Positions 20,058 to 31,663 are shown, numbered from the stretch's first letter. The stretch is 64,000 nucleotides of DNA from Arthrobacter globiformis (GCF_030815865.1 NZ_JAUSXI010000001.1:4836001-4900000), one strand, 5' to 3'. The notes: generated by a model from the sequence alone, not told the origin. Made by a program: numbers and translations.

Positions 20058-21393
20058 AGAACGCTTTGACCTGGTCATCCGGGGCCGGCGCATCCTCACC
20101 ACCGCCGGAATCTCCGCCCGTGAAGTGGGCGTCCGCGGCGGCAAGATCGTCGCACTGGAACCGCTCGGCAATGGCCTCCAGGGCGCCGAGGTCATCGAAC
20201 TCGCCGACGACGAAACCCTGATCCCCGGCCTGGTGGACACCCACGTCCACGTCAACGAGCCCGGCCGCACCGAGTGGGAGGGCTTCGCCTCCGCCACCCG
20301 CGCCGCTGCCGCCGGCGGCGTCACCACCATCATCGACATGCCGCTTAACTCCATCCCGCCCACCACCAACGTGGACGGCCTCAAGCTCAAGCGCGAGGTG
20401 GCCGAGGACCAGGCCTTCGTGGACGTCGGATTCTGGGGCGGCGCGATCCCCGGGAACAAGGCCGACCTGCGCCCGCTGCACGACGAGGGCGTCTTCGGCT
20501 TCAAGTGCTTCCTGCTGCATTCCGGTGTGGACGAGTTTCCGCACCTGGAAGCGGACGAGATGGAGGAGGACATGCGCGAGCTGAAGTCCTTCGACTCCCT
20601 CATGATCGTCCATGCCGAGGACTCGCACGCGATCGACCACGCGCCCCACCCCGGCGGCGCACACTACTCCACGTTCCTCGCCTCCCGGCCCCGCGGCGCC
20701 GAGAACAAGGCCATCGCCGAGGTGATCGAGCGCGCCCGCTGGACCGGCGCCCGCGCCCATATCCTGCACCTCTCGTCGTCGGACGCACTGCCCATGATCG
20801 CTTCGGCAAAGCGCGACGGCGTGCACCTCACCGTGGAGACCTGCCCGCACTACCTCACGCTCATGGCCGAGGAAATCCCCGACGGCGCCACCGCGTACAA
20901 GTGCTGCCCGCCCATCCGCGAGGCCTCCAACCGCGAGCTCCTCTGGCAGGGCCTGCAGGACGGCACCATCGACTGCATCGTTTCGGACCACTCGCCGTCG
21001 ACGCTTGACCTGAAGGATCTGGAAAACGGTGACTTCGCCGTGGCCTGGGGCGGCGTCTCGTCGCTGCAGCTGGGCCTGTCCCTGATCTGGACCGAGGCCA
21101 GGCACCGCGGCATCCCGCTGGAGCAGGTGGTGTCGTGGATGGCCGAGAAGCCGGCCTCCCTGGCCCGCCTCTCCAACAAGGGCCAGCTGGCCCTGGGGTA
21201 CGACGCCGACTTCTCCGTCTTCGCCCAGGACGAGGCCTTCGTGGTGGACGTGTCCAAGCTCAAGCACAAGAACCCCATCACCCCGTACGACGGCAAGGCG
21301 CTCTCCGGCGTAGTCCGCCGCACGTACCTGCGCGGCAACGTGGTTGACGGCCAGACCCCCGGCGGCAAGCTGATCCGCCGCGGCGGCATCTGA
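20050..21393 (+). CDS. allB: allantoinase
   Basis: 447 residues. Amidohydrolase that opens the hydantoin ring of allantoin to allantoate. Metal ligands visible: the [11 protein letters not shown] motif, a Lys in [14 protein letters not shown] (carbamylated Lys position), His in VHAEDSHA, His in HILHLSS, and Asp in CIVSDHSPS. Fits allantoinase better than dihydropyrimidinase ([15 protein letters not shown]). Location after the glyoxylate genes suggests that allantoin-derived glyoxylate is the pathway input. The rest of the allantoin genes are not in the window. Confidence 0.88.
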   Translation: MSEERFDLVIRGRRILTTAGISAREVGVRGGKIVALEPLGNGLQGAEVIELADDETLIPGLVDTHVHVNEPGRTEWEGFASATRAAAAGGVTTIIDMPLNSIPPTTNVDGLKLKREVAEDQAFVDVGFWGGAIPGNKADLRPLHDEGVFGFKCFLLHSGVDEFPHLEADEMEEDMRELKSFDSLMIVHAEDSHAIDHAPHPGGAHYSTFLASRPRGAENKAIAEVIERARWTGARAHILHLSSSDALPMIASAKRDGVHLTVETCPHYLTLMAEEIPDGATAYKCCPPIREASNRELLWQGLQDGTIDCIVSDHSPSTLDLKDLENGDFAVAWGGVSSLQLGLSLIWTEARHRGIPLEQVVSWMAEKPASLARLSNKGQLALGYDADFSVFAQDEAFVVDVSKLKHKNPITPYDGKALSGVVRRTYLRGNVVDGQTPGGKLIRRGGI

Positions 21394-21403
21394 GGACCGC
21401 GCG

Positions 21404-22150
21404 GTGGCTGTGCATGCCCATTCACCGCGCGGCTCTTCGGCGCCGTGGGGCGCCGGCCCTGGAACTGCCAGTGCCCGCGGGACCGCCAAGGCCCGCGGCC
21501 TGGCCGTCTGGGTAGCTCCGCCCGAAGGCCAGGACATCGACCCCGAAGTCCTGGCCCGGGCCGCCGAGCTGCTGCTGGCGCGGGCCCTTCGATTTGCTCC
21601 GGAGGCGGAAGTCCACTGGCCCGCCGCCCGAGCTGCAACTTCCGCCGCCGGGACGCACCCAGGCACGCCCCCAGGGGAGGGGGAACCCAATGGTGCGCCC
21701 GACGGCGGAACTCCCGTGCCGCCGTCGTCCTCCCTGGAGGATTCCCTGCAACCGGACTCCTCGGAACTGGAGTCCGCCGAAACGGACGACGGCGGCGCAC
21801 CCCACCTCGCGCCGTCGGCCGGGCACGTCAGCCGGGTGGCCGTGGACCTTTCCCGGTCCGAAGTGCTGCTGGACGGCGTGCGGGTGCCGCTGACCGGCGT
21901 CGAGTTCAAGCTGCTGCGCTACTTGGTGGAACACTGTTCACGGACCGTTGACCGGGAGGAGCTGCGGCTGTTCCTGGAGTCGTTCGACAGCCCCGGCGCC
22001 GCAACCCGTTCCATCGACGTCTATGTGGGCCGGGTCCGGCGGAAGTTGCGCGGCGGCCGGCACGCGATCGCCACGGTCCGCGGCGGCGGCTACCGCTTCA
22101 TCTGCGGGCCTGCAGCCACCGTGCGCGGCCCGGCGGAATACAGTATCTAG
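21404..22150 (+). CDS. winged-helix (OmpR/PhoB C-terminal type) DNA-binding protein
   Basis: 248 residues from GTG 21404, 10 bases after allB. Residues about 140-240 are an OmpR/PhoB winged helix: RVPLTGVEFKLLRYLVEHCSRTVDREEL, then SIDVYVGRVRRKL and TVRGGGYRF. The first ~140 residues are Ala/Pro/Gly-rich and have no receiver-domain Asp pocket. It is therefore an orphan DNA-binding protein, not a canonical response regulator. It could regulate the preceding operon; that is inference. Confidence 0.75.
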   Translation: MAVHAHSPRGSSAPWGAGPGTASARGTAKARGLAVWVAPPEGQDIDPEVLARAAELLLARALRFAPEAEVHWPAARAATSAAGTHPGTPPGEGEPNGAPDGGTPVPPSSSLEDSLQPDSSELESAETDDGGAPHLAPSAGHVSRVAVDLSRSEVLLDGVRVPLTGVEFKLLRYLVEHCSRTVDREELRLFLESFDSPGAATRSIDVYVGRVRRKLRGGRHAIATVRGGGYRFICGPAATVRGPAEYSI

Positions 22151-22235
22151 GGCTGCTGTTATCCATATCAGTCCGATCAGTCATTGTGCTTGACCAGATT
22201 TTTCGCTCAAACCCAGATCCATCAGAAGGAATGCC

Positions 22236-22715
22236 ATGAGCCCCAAACTGACCACCAAGCTCCAGCCCGGAACCCAGGCGCCGGACTTTACCCTGCGGGA
22301 CGCTGAAGGCAAGCAGACCACGCTGGCCGACTACCGCGGCAAGAACGTCATTGTGTACTTCTACCCGGAAGCGGCCACCCCCGGCTGCACCACGGAGGCC
22401 TGCGACTTCCGCGACAACCTGGCCTCCTTCCAGGGCTCCGGCTACGCGGTGCTGGGCATCTCCCCCGACGCGCCGGAGAAGCTGGCGAACTTCACGGGCG
22501 ACTTCGGGCTCACCTTCCCGCTCCTGGCTGACGAGGACCACGCGGTTGCCCTGGCCTACGGCGCCTGGGGCGAGAAGCTCATCGACGGCGAAGTCCAGGA
22601 GGGCATCGTCCGCTCCACCGTGGTCCTGGATCCCGAAGGCAAGGTCACGCTGGCCCAGTACCAGGTCAAGGCACAGGGCCACGTCCAGGCCCTCCGCGAA
22701 CAGCTCGGCGTCTAA
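22236..22715 (+). CDS. bcp: thioredoxin-dependent peroxiredoxin (BCP type)
   Basis: 159 residues, start ATG 22236 with AGAAGGA upstream. Cytoplasmic thiol peroxidase. The AhpC/TSA fold shows PGTQAPDFTLRD, peroxidatic Cys51 in ATPGCTTEAC and a likely resolving Cys56 five residues on, the atypical 2-Cys BCP arrangement. Stand-alone gene; converges on purU across a hairpin. Confidence 0.92.
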   Translation: MSPKLTTKLQPGTQAPDFTLRDAEGKQTTLADYRGKNVIVYFYPEAATPGCTTEACDFRDNLASFQGSGYAVLGISPDAPEKLANFTGDFGLTFPLLADEDHAVALAYGAWGEKLIDGEVQEGIVRSTVVLDPEGKVTLAQYQVKAQGHVQALREQLGV

Positions 22716-22724
22716 CCCCCGACG

Positions 22725-22850
22725 CTTCCTCACCTTTCGGCGCCTAAACACAAACGCTTCCTCACCTTTCGTCGCTTAAACCGAGACGCTCCTGCATGAA
22801 CTGCAGGAGCGTTTCGTTTCAAGCGGCAGGACCTGAGGAAGCGTTTCCTA
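22725..22850. repeat. composite intergenic repeat with terminator hairpin
   Basis: Two direct copies of ACGCTTCCTCACCTTTCG (near 22729 and 22754) are followed by a hairpin with an 11-bp stem (22786-22796 with 22802-22812, 5-base loop, T-rich tail) and then GCAGGACCTGAGGAAGCG, an inverted relative of the direct copies. It separates the convergent bcp and purU genes. A related element lies at 45233-45300. Confidence 0.7.
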
Positions 22851-23747
22851 CTTCAGGACGACGGTCCGATTGCCGTTCAGGATGATGCGGCCTTCGCAGT
22901 GCCAGCGGACGGCGTTGCTGAGCGCCTTGCACTCGGTGTCCCGGCCGGCGGCGACCAGATCCTCGGGGCCGAAGGTGTGGTCCACCTCCACCACCTGCTG
23001 CGCGATGATCGGGCCCTCATCGAGCTCGGCGTTCACGTAGTGCGCGGTGGCGCCCACGGTTTTCACGCCGCGGGCGTAGGCCTGGTGGTACGGCTTGGCC
23101 CCCTTGAACGACGGCAGGAACGAGTGGTGGATGTTGATCGCCCTGCCATCCAGCTTCCGTGCCAGGTCGTCGCTGAGGACCTGCATGTACCGGGCCAGCA
23201 CCACCAGCTCAACATCGAGCTCGTCCACGATGTCCAGCAGCCGTGCCTCCGCCTGCGGCTTGGTGGCCGCCGTGACGGGGACGTGGAAGAACGGGATGCC
23301 GTGCCACTCCACGAGTGTCTGATGGTCCGTATGGTTGGAAACCACGCCCACAACGTCGATGGGAAGCTCCCCCACCCGGGCCCGGAAAAGCAGGTCGTTG
23401 AGGCAGTGGCCGAACTTCGAGACCATGATCAGGACCTTGCGGCGGGACCCGTTCCGTTCCAGCCGCCACTTCATGTCGTACTTCTCGGCCACCGGGGTGA
23501 ATCCGGCGCGGAGCTGCTCCAGCGTAGCTTCGTTGCCGTCCGAGGCGAAGTGCACACGCATGAAGAAGTGGCCTTCGGCCCGGTCGCCGAACTGCTTGTT
23601 GTCGATGATGTCGCACTCGTGTTCCAGCAGGAAGCCGGAGACGGCGTGCACGATGCCCGGGCCTTCGGGGCAGTCCAGGGTCAGCACGTGCTCGACGGCG
23701 CTGTTCGCCTGCCCGGAGGTGCGGTTCTCAGTCTGAATAGCAGTCAT
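22848..23747 (-). CDS. purU: formyltetrahydrofolate deformylase (copy 1)
   Basis: About 299 residues from ATG 23747, four bases after the sdaA stop. A TTG start at 23762 overlapping sdaA is possible. Hydrolyses 10-formyl-THF to formate and THF. N-terminal ACT domain (LTLDCPEGPGIVHAVSGF) and C-terminal formyltransferase fold with MVSKFGHCLNDLL, INIHHSFLPSFKGA (catalytic Asn/His) and ELDEGPII (Asp). Last gene of the glyA-sox-sdaA-purU operon, where it regenerates THF after sarcosine demethylation. A paralog lies at 51930. Confidence 0.92.
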   Translation of the reverse strand: MTAIQTENRTSGQANSAVEHVLTLDCPEGPGIVHAVSGFLLEHECDIIDNKQFGDRAEGHFFMRVHFASDGNEATLEQLRAGFTPVAEKYDMKWRLERNGSRRKVLIMVSKFGHCLNDLLFRARVGELPIDVVGVVSNHTDHQTLVEWHGIPFFHVPVTAATKPQAEARLLDIVDELDVELVVLARYMQVLSDDLARKLDGRAINIHHSFLPSFKGAKPYHQAYARGVKTVGATAHYVNAELDEGPIIAQQVVEVDHTFGPEDLVAAGRDTECKALSNAVRWHCEGRIILNGNRTVVLK

Positions 23748-23751
23748 GGTT

Positions 23752-25125
23752 TCAGCACTCAATTACATTCACGGCGAGGCCTCCTCGAGAGGTTTCCTTG
23801 TACTTGGTTTTCATGTCGGCGCCGGTTTCGCGCATGGTCTTGATGGCCTTGTCCAACGACACCTTGTGGCTGCCGTCCCCGTGCAGGGCAAGGCGGGCGG
23901 CGTTGATGGCCTTGACGCTGGCGATGGCGTTGCGCTCGATGCAGGGGATCTGCACCAGCCCGCCCACGGGGTCGCAGGTCAGCCCGAGGTTGTGTTCGAT
24001 CCCCACCTCGGCGGCGTTTTCCACCTGTTCGGGCGTGCCGCCCAGCACCTCGCAGAGCCCGGCGGCCGCCATGGAGCAGGCGGAGCCCACTTCGCCCTGG
24101 CAGCCCACCTCAGCACCGGAGATGGAGGCGTTGATCTTGAACAGAATCCCGACGGCGGCCGCCGCCAGCAGGAAGCGGACCACACCGTCGTCGTCCGCTC
24201 CGGGAACAAACTTCATGTAGTAGTGCAGGACTGCCGGCACGATTCCGGCCGCCCCGTTGGTGGGGGCGGTGACGATGCGGCCGCCGGCCGCATTCTCCTC
24301 GTTGACGGCCAGCGCGTAGAGGTTCACCCACTCCATGGCGCGGAGCGGATCGGTGACGCCGGTGTCCGCCGTCAGGGTCTGGAACAACGACGGCGCCCGC
24401 CGCGGAACGTTGAGCCCGCCGGGAAGGATGCCTTCCGCGGCGCAGCCGTTGTCCACGCATTCGCGCATGACGGCCCACAGCTTCAGCAGCTCCTCGCGGA
24501 GCTCCGCCTCGCTGCGCCACACCAGTTCATTGGCGAGCATCACGTCCGAGATCGACATGTTTTCGCGGCTGCAGATCTCCAGGAGCTCGTTGGCCGTGGT
24601 GAAGGGGTACGGCAGCGGGGTTTCGTCCGCCACCACCTTGGCGTTGGCGTCGGCGTCGCCGTCAACGACGAAGCCGCCGCCGATGGAGTAGAAGCTCCGT
24701 TCGCTCAGCACCGTGCCCGCGTGGTCCAGGGCGCGGAAGGTCATGCCGTTGGGGTGGGCCGGCAGCGACTTGCGCCGGTGCAGCACCACGTCCTCGTCCC
24801 AGTTGAAGTCCACCCGGTGGTCCCCGCCGATCCGCAGTTCGGCGTCCAGGGCGGCGGCTGCCACCTGGTCATCGGCGGTGGAGGTGTCCACGGTTTCCGG
24901 GTCAAGGCCCTGCAGGCCCAGCACCACGGCCTTGTCGGAGCCGTGGCCCCGGCCCGTGGCACCGAGGGACCCGAAGAGCTCCGCCTGGACCCGGGTGGTG
25001 GAGCTTAGCAGCCCGCCACCCTTGAGCCCGTCGGCGAACTGCTTCGCCGCCCGCATCGGGCCGACCGTGTGTGACGACGACGGCCCGATGCCAACAGAAA
25101 ACAGGTCCAGCGCGCTGAGCGCCAT
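23752..25125 (-). CDS. sdaA: L-serine ammonia-lyase (iron-sulfur, single chain)
   Basis: 457 residues. Deaminates L-serine to pyruvate. Beta part (residues 1-160) begins with [16 protein letters not shown]. Alpha part has [18 protein letters not shown] and [12 protein letters not shown], which supply the Cys ligands of the 4Fe-4S cluster. Start ATG overlaps the soxG stop by one base (TAATG). In this operon it drains serine made by GlyA from glycine and methylene-THF. Confidence 0.93.
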   Translation of the reverse strand: MALSALDLFSVGIGPSSSHTVGPMRAAKQFADGLKGGGLLSSTTRVQAELFGSLGATGRGHGSDKAVVLGLQGLDPETVDTSTADDQVAAAALDAELRIGGDHRVDFNWDEDVVLHRRKSLPAHPNGMTFRALDHAGTVLSERSFYSIGGGFVVDGDADANAKVVADETPLPYPFTTANELLEICSRENMSISDVMLANELVWRSEAELREELLKLWAVMRECVDNGCAAEGILPGGLNVPRRAPSLFQTLTADTGVTDPLRAMEWVNLYALAVNEENAAGGRIVTAPTNGAAGIVPAVLHYYMKFVPGADDDGVVRFLLAAAAVGILFKINASISGAEVGCQGEVGSACSMAAAGLCEVLGGTPEQVENAAEVGIEHNLGLTCDPVGGLVQIPCIERNAIASVKAINAARLALHGDGSHKVSLDKAIKTMRETGADMKTKYKETSRGGLAVNVIEC

Positions 25126-25760
25126 TAGGGCACCTCGGGGGAAGCGAACTCCCTCATGGAATCCAGGAGCCAGCGGCCCAGGTAGTCCGCGAACGAGGCG
25201 CGGGGGAACAGCCGGAAGCTCTCCTCCCCGGTCTTGAACAGGACCACCGGGATGTTGCCGACCTCGGTGTTCAGGGCGGTGCCGGGCTTGAGGGTGCGCG
25301 GGTGCAGGTCCAGGGCGCAGCCCTTCTCCAGCACTGCACGGGCCCGCGGGCCGGACAGCTCAAAAGTGGTGCGGTTGGCGGACAGGTCCACCACCTGCCC
25401 GGCGGCGTCGCCCAGGGCCGACTTCAGGGAACCGATCAGGTCCCCGCCCAGTGAGTCGTGGGCGTCTTCCGGCGCCACGACCAGGAACTCCTGCGGGCCG
25501 AGCCACAGGGCGCTTACCCGGTCCGTGCCGCGGACTTCGCCGCACCGCGTCGGCAGGCCGCCGGTGACGGAACCGATCCTGGTGCCGGCCTCGGAGCCGA
25601 GGTCAACCCGGACGCCGGCCATGGTCTGGAACGGGCCCTCTTTGAGGGTGACTGTTCCCTGCACGGACCCGGTGTCGAATGCTTCGGCCAGGTGTGAAGC
25701 TGGGCTGCGGCGGATTTCCCGGAGTCCATTGATGCCTGTGAAAGCTGCGGTGTTAGCCAT
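25125..25760 (-). CDS. soxG: sarcosine oxidase gamma subunit
   Basis: 211 residues from ATG 25760, which overlaps the soxA 3' end by 8 bases. Residues upstream of this Met are out-of-family. SoxG has a GcvT-like fold and supports the heterotetramer; it is the least conserved subunit. Visible family stretch: [31 protein letters not shown], a conserved SoxG region. Length is typical (about 200). Confidence 0.88.
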   Translation of the reverse strand: MANTAAFTGINGLREIRRSPASHLAEAFDTGSVQGTVTLKEGPFQTMAGVRVDLGSEAGTRIGSVTGGLPTRCGEVRGTDRVSALWLGPQEFLVVAPEDAHDSLGGDLIGSLKSALGDAAGQVVDLSANRTTFELSGPRARAVLEKGCALDLHPRTLKPGTALNTEVGNIPVVLFKTGEESFRLFPRASFADYLGRWLLDSMREFASPEVP

Positions 25761-28710
25761 CTTTGCGGGTCCCTTCGGGGTCAAACAGTACGGTTTCTGC
25801 GACAACAACGTCCACGAGCTGGTCGCCTGCAGCAGCCACGAGGGTTTCGCCGATCCGGTTGCGGCCGTTCTTGATCAGGGCCAGGCCGAACGACCTGCCC
25901 AGTGCTGCGCTGTGGTAGCTGGAGGTTACGAAGCCTTCCATGGGAACCGGGCCGTAGGCGGGGTTGGTGGAGCGGCCCTTTTCCACGAGCTGGGTTCCTT
26001 CCGGCAACCGCAGCGAGCCGTCCACCGGCAGGACGCTGACCAGGTGCTTGCGGTCATCGCGGTGCTGGTCGATGCGGGAGTAGGAACGCTTGCCGATGAA
26101 GTCCTTGGCCTTGGAGACGATCCATTCCATGCCGGCATCCTGCGGGGTGACGGTGCCGTCGGTGTCCTGCCCGACGATCGGGTAGCCCTTCTCGGCGCGC
26201 AGCACGTGCATGGTCTCGGTGCCGTAGGGGGTGATGTTGAATTCGGCGCCGGCCGCTGCCACGGATTCCCAGGTGTTCAGCCCGTACCAGGACGGCACGT
26301 TGATTTCGTAGGCCAGTTCACCGGAGAACGAGATCCGGCAGATGCGGGCCTTCACGCCGGACGCGAGGGTGGTTTCGCGGAAGGTCATGAACGGGAACGC
26401 CTCGGCGTCCAGGCCGCCGTTGGCGGCCAGTTCCGGGGCAACCTTGGCGATGACGTCGCGGGACTTGGGCCCGACGACGGCGATCGTGCTCCACTGTTCG
26501 GTCACCGAGGTGCAGTGCACGTCGAGTTCCGGCCATTCGGTCTGCAGCCATTCCTCCAGCCAGTCCAGCACCTTGGCGGCGCCGCCGGTGGTGGTGGTCA
26601 TGAAGTAAGTTTCCTCGTCCAGGCGCAGGGTCACGCCGTCGTCGAAGATCATGCCGTCCGAGAGGCACATGACGCCGTAGCGGGCGGAACCCGGGGCCAG
26701 CTTCTTGAACGCGTTGGTGTAGATCCGGTTCAGGAACTCGCCGGCGTCCTTGCCACGGATCTCGATCTTGCCGAGGGTGGTGGCGTCCATGAAGCCCACG
26801 GAGTCGCGGACGGCTGCGCACTCGCGGAGCACCGCTTCGTCCATGTCCTCGCCGTTCTGCGGGTAGTACCAGGGCCGCTTCCACTGCCCGACGTCCTCGA
26901 ACAGTGCGCCCTGGGCGACGTGCCACGGGTGGATCGAGGTGACGCGGGCGGGGTCGAACAGCTCGCCGCGCTGGCGTCCGGCCAGTGCTGCGAAGGCCAC
27001 CGGCGTGAACGGTGCACGGTAGGTGGTGGTGCCGATGTCGCCGATGCCACGGGAGGCCTCGCCGGCCTGGCGGAGTGCCGCGGCGATGACGCCGATGGCG
27101 TTCACGCCGGACGTCTTGCCCTGGTCGTTGGCGGTGCTGATGGAGGTGTAGCGCTTGATGTGCTCGACGGACCGCATGCCGGCGCCGGTGGAGCGCAGGA
27201 CGTCGGCCACGGACTGGTCACGCTGGAAGTCGACGAAGTGGTGGTGCCAGTCATCGGGGGTTCCGGTCTGGCCGGGGACCAGCCACAGCTGGCGGGTCGG
27301 GGCGGATGCCTTCGGCTCCGAAAAGACCAGAGGTTCCACGCCTGCGTCAGAATTTTCAGGCTCGAAGCCTGCAGCGATGGCTGCCGAAACGCCGGCCGAG
27401 ATGCCCTCGGCCAGGCAGTCAGCGAGTTCGAAGCTGCCGCGGCCGGAGCCGATGGTCTGCTGGTTCGGAACCACGGTGGCCGGCACGAAGGCCGCGAGCT
27501 CCTCGTCCCAGCGCAGCTTGCCCTGGCGCTGGGAGTGGAGGTGCACCAGCGGGCTCCAGCCGCCGGACACTGCCAGCAGGTCGGCGGCGATTTCTTCGAT
27601 GCCCGAGGTGAGTTCGCCGTCGTCGTTAATGCTGCGGACGGTGACGCTGTTCAGCCGGCCGTCTGCATCAGCAGCGGTGTTGGCGACCGCGCTGCCGATC
27701 AGCACCCGGGTGCCGGCTTCGACGGCGGCGGAAGCCACCGGAGTGAGGCTGGAACGGGCGTCGACGACGGCCGCGACCTTGACGCCGGCGGCACGCAGGT
27801 CCGAAGCCAGGGCGTAGGCGCTGTCGTTGGTGGTGCTGATGACCACGCGCTGCCCTGCGGCCACGGCGTAGCGGTTCAGGTAGCTGCGGACCGCCGAGGC
27901 GAGCATGATGCCCGGGCGGTCGTTGTTTTCGAACACCAGCGGACGCTCGTGGGCGCCGGGGGCCAGGACAACCTGGCTGGCACGGATGTGCCAAATACGC
28001 TGGCGGGAGACACCGGCGGCGGCCGGGCTGGAGAGGTGGTCGGTGCGGTTCTGGACCGCGATGACGTAGTTGGCGTCGTAGGCGCCGAATGCGGTGGTGC
28101 GGTTCAGCACGGTGCTTTCGGCGCCGGAAACCAGCTCAGCTTCGACGTCGGCAACCCATTCCAGGGCGGGCTTGCCCTCGATGGTTTCCGCCAGTTCGGG
28201 GGCGGTGGACCCGGACAGCAGCGACCCGCCGAGTTCGGGCTGGTCGTCCATGAGGATGACGCGGGCGCCGCTGCGGACGGCTTCGCGGGCAGCGGCCAGG
28301 CCGGCGGGGCCGCCGCCGATGACCAGGACGTCGGCGTGGACGTACTTCTTGTCGTACTCGGCGCGGTCATCGGCCGGGTCCAGCTTGCCCAGGCCGTTCA
28401 GGAAGCCGGCCTTCAGGCCGTCCACCAGGGAAACGGTGGTGGCGGGGAGCATGGACTCGGCAACGTCGCCGGGGAAGCGGGCCTCGATCCGGACCAGGGC
28501 GTTGGGCTCTTCCACGCCGGCTGCCAGGATGCCGCGGGCGCGGTCCTCGTAGAGGGAGTTGCCGGCGGCGACGCGGCCGTTGGCCAGCAGCGCGGAGGCC
28601 AGGGTGTCGCCCGGGTGTCCGGTGAATTCCTCGCCGTCCACGGTGAAGCGCCAGGAGATGCTGCGGTCGATGCGGCCGCCGGTGCTGAGGCGCGCGTTCT
28701 GGGAGGTCAC
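25753..28710 (-). CDS. soxA: sarcosine oxidase alpha subunit
   Basis: 985 residues. The large subunit of heterotetrameric sarcosine oxidase binds NAD and, through its C-terminal GcvT-like domain, folate; it transfers the demethylated carbon to THF as methylene-THF. N-terminal 2Fe-2S-like fold domain ([21 protein letters not shown]), FAD/NAD domain with [14 protein letters not shown] at about residues 128-141, and a C-terminal aminomethyltransferase part from about residue 600 ([28 protein letters not shown]). Overlaps soxD by 4 bases. Confidence 0.95.
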   Translation of the reverse strand: MTSQNARLSTGGRIDRSISWRFTVDGEEFTGHPGDTLASALLANGRVAAGNSLYEDRARGILAAGVEEPNALVRIEARFPGDVAESMLPATTVSLVDGLKAGFLNGLGKLDPADDRAEYDKKYVHADVLVIGGGPAGLAAAREAVRSGARVILMDDQPELGGSLLSGSTAPELAETIEGKPALEWVADVEAELVSGAESTVLNRTTAFGAYDANYVIAVQNRTDHLSSPAAAGVSRQRIWHIRASQVVLAPGAHERPLVFENNDRPGIMLASAVRSYLNRYAVAAGQRVVISTTNDSAYALASDLRAAGVKVAAVVDARSSLTPVASAAVEAGTRVLIGSAVANTAADADGRLNSVTVRSINDDGELTSGIEEIAADLLAVSGGWSPLVHLHSQRQGKLRWDEELAAFVPATVVPNQQTIGSGRGSFELADCLAEGISAGVSAAIAAGFEPENSDAGVEPLVFSEPKASAPTRQLWLVPGQTGTPDDWHHHFVDFQRDQSVADVLRSTGAGMRSVEHIKRYTSISTANDQGKTSGVNAIGVIAAALRQAGEASRGIGDIGTTTYRAPFTPVAFAALAGRQRGELFDPARVTSIHPWHVAQGALFEDVGQWKRPWYYPQNGEDMDEAVLRECAAVRDSVGFMDATTLGKIEIRGKDAGEFLNRIYTNAFKKLAPGSARYGVMCLSDGMIFDDGVTLRLDEETYFMTTTTGGAAKVLDWLEEWLQTEWPELDVHCTSVTEQWSTIAVVGPKSRDVIAKVAPELAANGGLDAEAFPFMTFRETTLASGVKARICRISFSGELAYEINVPSWYGLNTWESVAAAGAEFNITPYGTETMHVLRAEKGYPIVGQDTDGTVTPQDAGMEWIVSKAKDFIGKRSYSRIDQHRDDRKHLVSVLPVDGSLRLPEGTQLVEKGRSTNPAYGPVPMEGFVTSSYHSAALGRSFGLALIKNGRNRIGETLVAAAGDQLVDVVVAETVLFDPEGTRKDG

Positions 28711-29078
28711 TTGGTCGCTCCTTCCGGGGCGGTGCTGGGGCTGAGGGGGGTGGTGCTGGCGGCGCCGGTGCTTGCGGTGCCGGTGTCAGCTGCCGGGGGG
28801 AAGGGCGCGGCGGGCCGCGGCACCCCCATCGGGTAGACGGCCTGGATGTCGTACGTGACCGTGTCGCGGAGCATGTTGAACCACTGCCGGCAGCCGGTGC
28901 TGTGCAGCCAGCGCTCGGCAAAGGTGCCCTTGGTGTTGTCGCGGTAGAACAGGTACTCGGCCCATTCGCGATCGGTGAGGTCGTTGGGGTTCTCGGGGTA
29001 CGGCACGTGGGCCTGGCCGCCGTAGTGGAACTCGGTCTCGTCGCGCGAGCCGCAATTGGGGCAGGAGATGAGCAGCAT
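28707..29078 (-). CDS. soxD: sarcosine oxidase delta subunit
   Basis: 123 residues. Small zinc-binding subunit: CPNCGSR at residues 6-9 region, then HYGGQAH, and [12 protein letters not shown], the conserved SoxD core. The C-terminal ~30 residues are a Pro/Ser/Thr tail longer than in most homologs. Overlaps soxA (ATGA type) and follows soxB after 27 bases. Confidence 0.93.
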   Translation of the reverse strand: MLLISCPNCGSRDETEFHYGGQAHVPYPENPNDLTDREWAEYLFYRDNTKGTFAERWLHSTGCRQWFNMLRDTVTYDIQAVYPMGVPRPAAPFPPAADTGTASTGAASTTPLSPSTAPEGATK

Positions 29079-29105
29079 GTGCGTCTTCTTTCTTGTGGAC
29101 GGCGG

Positions 29106-30326
29106 CTAGTGGGCGACGGCGGCAGCGCCGTGTTCGTCGATCAGGGCACCGGTTTCGAAGCGCTCCAAGGCAAAGGGCTTGTTGAGCTTGTGCGGTGCGC
29201 CGGTGGCGATGGTGTGCGCGAAGGTCAGGCCGGCAGCCGGCGTGCCCTTGAAGCCGCCGGTTCCCCAGCCGCAGTTGACGAACATGTTGTCCACCGGGGT
29301 GGTGCCCACGATCGGCGAGGCATCCAGCGTGGTGTCCACGATGCCGCCCCAGGTCCGGAGCACGTGTGCCCGGGCAAAGATCGGGAACAGCTCGACGGCG
29401 GCCGCCATCTGGTGCTCGATCACGTGGAAGGAGCCGCGCTGGCCGTAGCCGTTGTAGGAGTCGACGCCGGCGCCCATGACCAGTTCGCCCTTGTGTGCCT
29501 GGGAGACGTACACGTGGACGTGGTTGGACATGACGACCGTGGGGTGGACTGGTTCGTGGAGTTCGGACACCAGTGCCTGCAGCGGGTGGGACTGGATGGG
29601 GAGCCGGAAGCCGGCCATTTCCGCCAGGACCGAGCTGTGCCCGGCGGCGCAGAGGCCCACCTTCTCGGTGTTTATCGTGCCGCGGTTGGTCTTGACGCCC
29701 ACTACGCGGTTGCCATCTTTGACGAAGCCGGTGACTTCGCAGTTCTGGATGATGTCCACACCCAGTTCGTCGCACTTGCGGGCGAAGGCCCAGGCGACGT
29801 GGTCGTGCTTGGCAATGCCGGCACGGGGCTGGTAGGTGGCGCCCATGACCGGGTAGCGGATGTTGTCATTGATGTTCAGGATGGGGCAGAGTTCCTTGAC
29901 CTGCTGCGGGTCCAGCCATTCAGCGTCCACGCCGTTGAGCTTGTTGGCGCCCACGCGTCGCATGCTTTCGCGCACGTCCCCCAGGGTGTGGGCCAGGTTC
30001 ATCACGCCGCGCTGGCTGAAGAGGAAGTCGTACTCCAGCTCTTCGGGCAGGATTTCCCAGAGCTTGAGGGCGTGCTCGTAGATGGCGGCGCTCTCGTCCC
30101 AGAGGTAGTTGGAACGGATGATGGTGGTGTTGCGGGCCATGTTGCCGCCGGCCAGCCAGCCCTTCTCCAGAACGGCGATGTTGGTCATGCCGTGGTTCTT
30201 GGCCAGGAAGTACGCGGTTGCCAGGCCGTGCCCGCCGCCGCCGACGATCACGGCGTCATACGAGGACTTGGGCTCCGGGTTGTGCCACAGAAAATCCGGG
30301 TGCTCGGGGAGCTGTTGGGTGCTCAC
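29106..30326 (-). CDS. soxB: sarcosine oxidase beta subunit
   Basis: 406 residues. Flavoprotein subunit holding the catalytic FAD/FMN site that oxidises sarcosine. Rossmann motif [17 protein letters not shown] at residues 26-42, SNYLWDESA, and a C-terminal [21 protein letters not shown] typical of SoxB. The start overlaps the glyA stop by 4 bases. Second gene of the operon. Confidence 0.95.
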   Translation of the reverse strand: MSTQQLPEHPDFLWHNPEPKSSYDAVIVGGGGHGLATAYFLAKNHGMTNIAVLEKGWLAGGNMARNTTIIRSNYLWDESAAIYEHALKLWEILPEELEYDFLFSQRGVMNLAHTLGDVRESMRRVGANKLNGVDAEWLDPQQVKELCPILNINDNIRYPVMGATYQPRAGIAKHDHVAWAFARKCDELGVDIIQNCEVTGFVKDGNRVVGVKTNRGTINTEKVGLCAAGHSSVLAEMAGFRLPIQSHPLQALVSELHEPVHPTVVMSNHVHVYVSQAHKGELVMGAGVDSYNGYGQRGSFHVIEHQMAAAVELFPIFARAHVLRTWGGIVDTTLDASPIVGTTPVDNMFVNCGWGTGGFKGTPAAGLTFAHTIATGAPHKLNKPFALERFETGALIDEHGAAAVAH

Positions 30327-31663
30327 TGGGCTGCTCCAATCATGTCTGCTTCGAACGCGGCAATCTGGGTGCCGTCGCTGAGGTGGGGGTAGAGGGGGAA
30401 CTGCCCGGCGAGCGCGGTGACGCGTGCGCGGAGTTCGACGGCGGTGCCGTCGTCGAGCGTGCCGCTGCCGGCCGCTGCGATGAGCGCCGTCGCGATGATG
30501 TCCGCTACTTCTGTGAATGCCGTGGCACCGAAGCCTCGGGTGGCCAGGGCGGGGGTGCCGATCCGCAGGCCGGAGGAAACCATCGGCGGGCGGGGGTCGA
30601 ACGGAACGGCGTTGCGGTTAACCGTGATGCCGATCTTGTGCAGCGCGTCCTCTGCCTGCTGGCCGTCCAGTTCGGAGTTCCGCAGGTCAACGAGGACCAG
30701 GTGCACATCGGTGCCGCCATTGACCACCGTAATGCCGGCGGCTTCGAGATCAGGCTGCAGGAAGCGTTCGGCCAGCAGCTTGGCGCCCTCCAGGACGCGC
30801 TCCTGGCGCTCCTTGAATCCGGGCGTTGCTGCCAACTTGAAGGCCACGGCCTTTGCGGCGATGACGTGCTCCAGCGGGCCGCCCTGCTGGCCCGGGAAGA
30901 CTGCGCTGTTGATCTTCTTGGCGTACTGCTCCTTGGCGAGGATAACGCCGCCGCGGGGTCCGCCCAGGGTCTTGTGCGTGGTAGTGGTGACGACGTCGGC
31001 GTACGGCACCGGGTTGGGGTGGAGGCCGGCGGCGACGAGGCCGGCGAAGTGGGCCATGTCCACCATCAGGTAGGCACCCACGAGGTCGGCGATCCGGCGG
31101 AACTCGGCGAAGTCGAGCTGGCGGGAGTAAGCGGACCAGCCGGCCACGATGAGCTTGGGCTTGTGCTCCAGGGCCAGGGCCTCGACCTCGGCCATGTCCA
31201 CCCGGAGGTCGGATTCGCGCACGTGGTACGGAACCACGTTGTAGAGCTTGCCCGAGAAGTTGAGCTTCATGCCGTGGGTGAGGTGGCCGCCATGGGCCAG
31301 GGAAAGACCGAGGATGGTGTCCCCAGGGTTCAGTAGCGCGAACATGGCGGCGGCGTTGGCCTGCGCGCCGGAGTGCGGCTGGACGTTGGCGAACTCGGCG
31401 CCGAACAGTGCCTTCACGCGGTCAATGGCCAGCTGCTCGACGACGTCGACGTGCTCGCAGCCGCCGTAGTAGCGCTTGCCCGGGTAGCCCTCGGCGTACT
31501 TGTTGGTGAGGACCGAACCCTGCGCCTCCATGACGGCCGAAGGAGCGAAGTTCTCCGAGGCGATCATTTCCAGCGTGGACTGCTGGCGGTCCAGCTCGCG
31601 GGCGACGGCTTGCTGGATCTCGGGATCGACTACGGAAAGTCGGTCGTTCAACTGCTCAACCAC
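30323..31663 (-). CDS. glyA: serine hydroxymethyltransferase
   Basis: 446 residues from GTG 31663, with AAGGAG upstream. PLP enzyme that joins glycine and methylene-THF to give serine. PLP-binding Lys231 in [30 protein letters not shown] and [13 protein letters not shown] are SHMT signatures. Leading gene of the sarcosine operon, it uses both products of sarcosine oxidase (glycine and methylene-THF). A housekeeping glyA is probably elsewhere; that is inference. Confidence 0.95.
   Translation of the reverse strand: MVEQLNDRLSVVDPEIQQAVARELDRQQSTLEMIASENFAPSAVMEAQGSVLTNKYAEGYPGKRYYGGCEHVDVVEQLAIDRVKALFGAEFANVQPHSGAQANAAAMFALLNPGDTILGLSLAHGGHLTHGMKLNFSGKLYNVVPYHVRESDLRVDMAEVEALALEHKPKLIVAGWSAYSRQLDFAEFRRIADLVGAYLMVDMAHFAGLVAAGLHPNPVPYADVVTTTTHKTLGGPRGGVILAKEQYAKKINSAVFPGQQGGPLEHVIAAKAVAFKLAATPGFKERQERVLEGAKLLAERFLQPDLEAAGITVVNGGTDVHLVLVDLRNSELDGQQAEDALHKIGITVNRNAVPFDPRPPMVSSGLRIGTPALATRGFGATAFTEVADIIATALIAAAGSGTLDDGTAVELRARVTALAGQFPLYPHLSDGTQIAAFEADMIGAAQ

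Noticed and set aside
19765..21909. 714-codon minus-strand frame over allB and the winged-helix gene
   Set aside because: Antisense to genes with strong signatures and no start signal of its own.
25234..28836. Very long open frame (1200 codons) on the plus strand over sox genes
   Set aside because: It is antisense to soxG, soxA and part of soxD, which have clear family motifs. Long open antisense frames are expected at this GC content.
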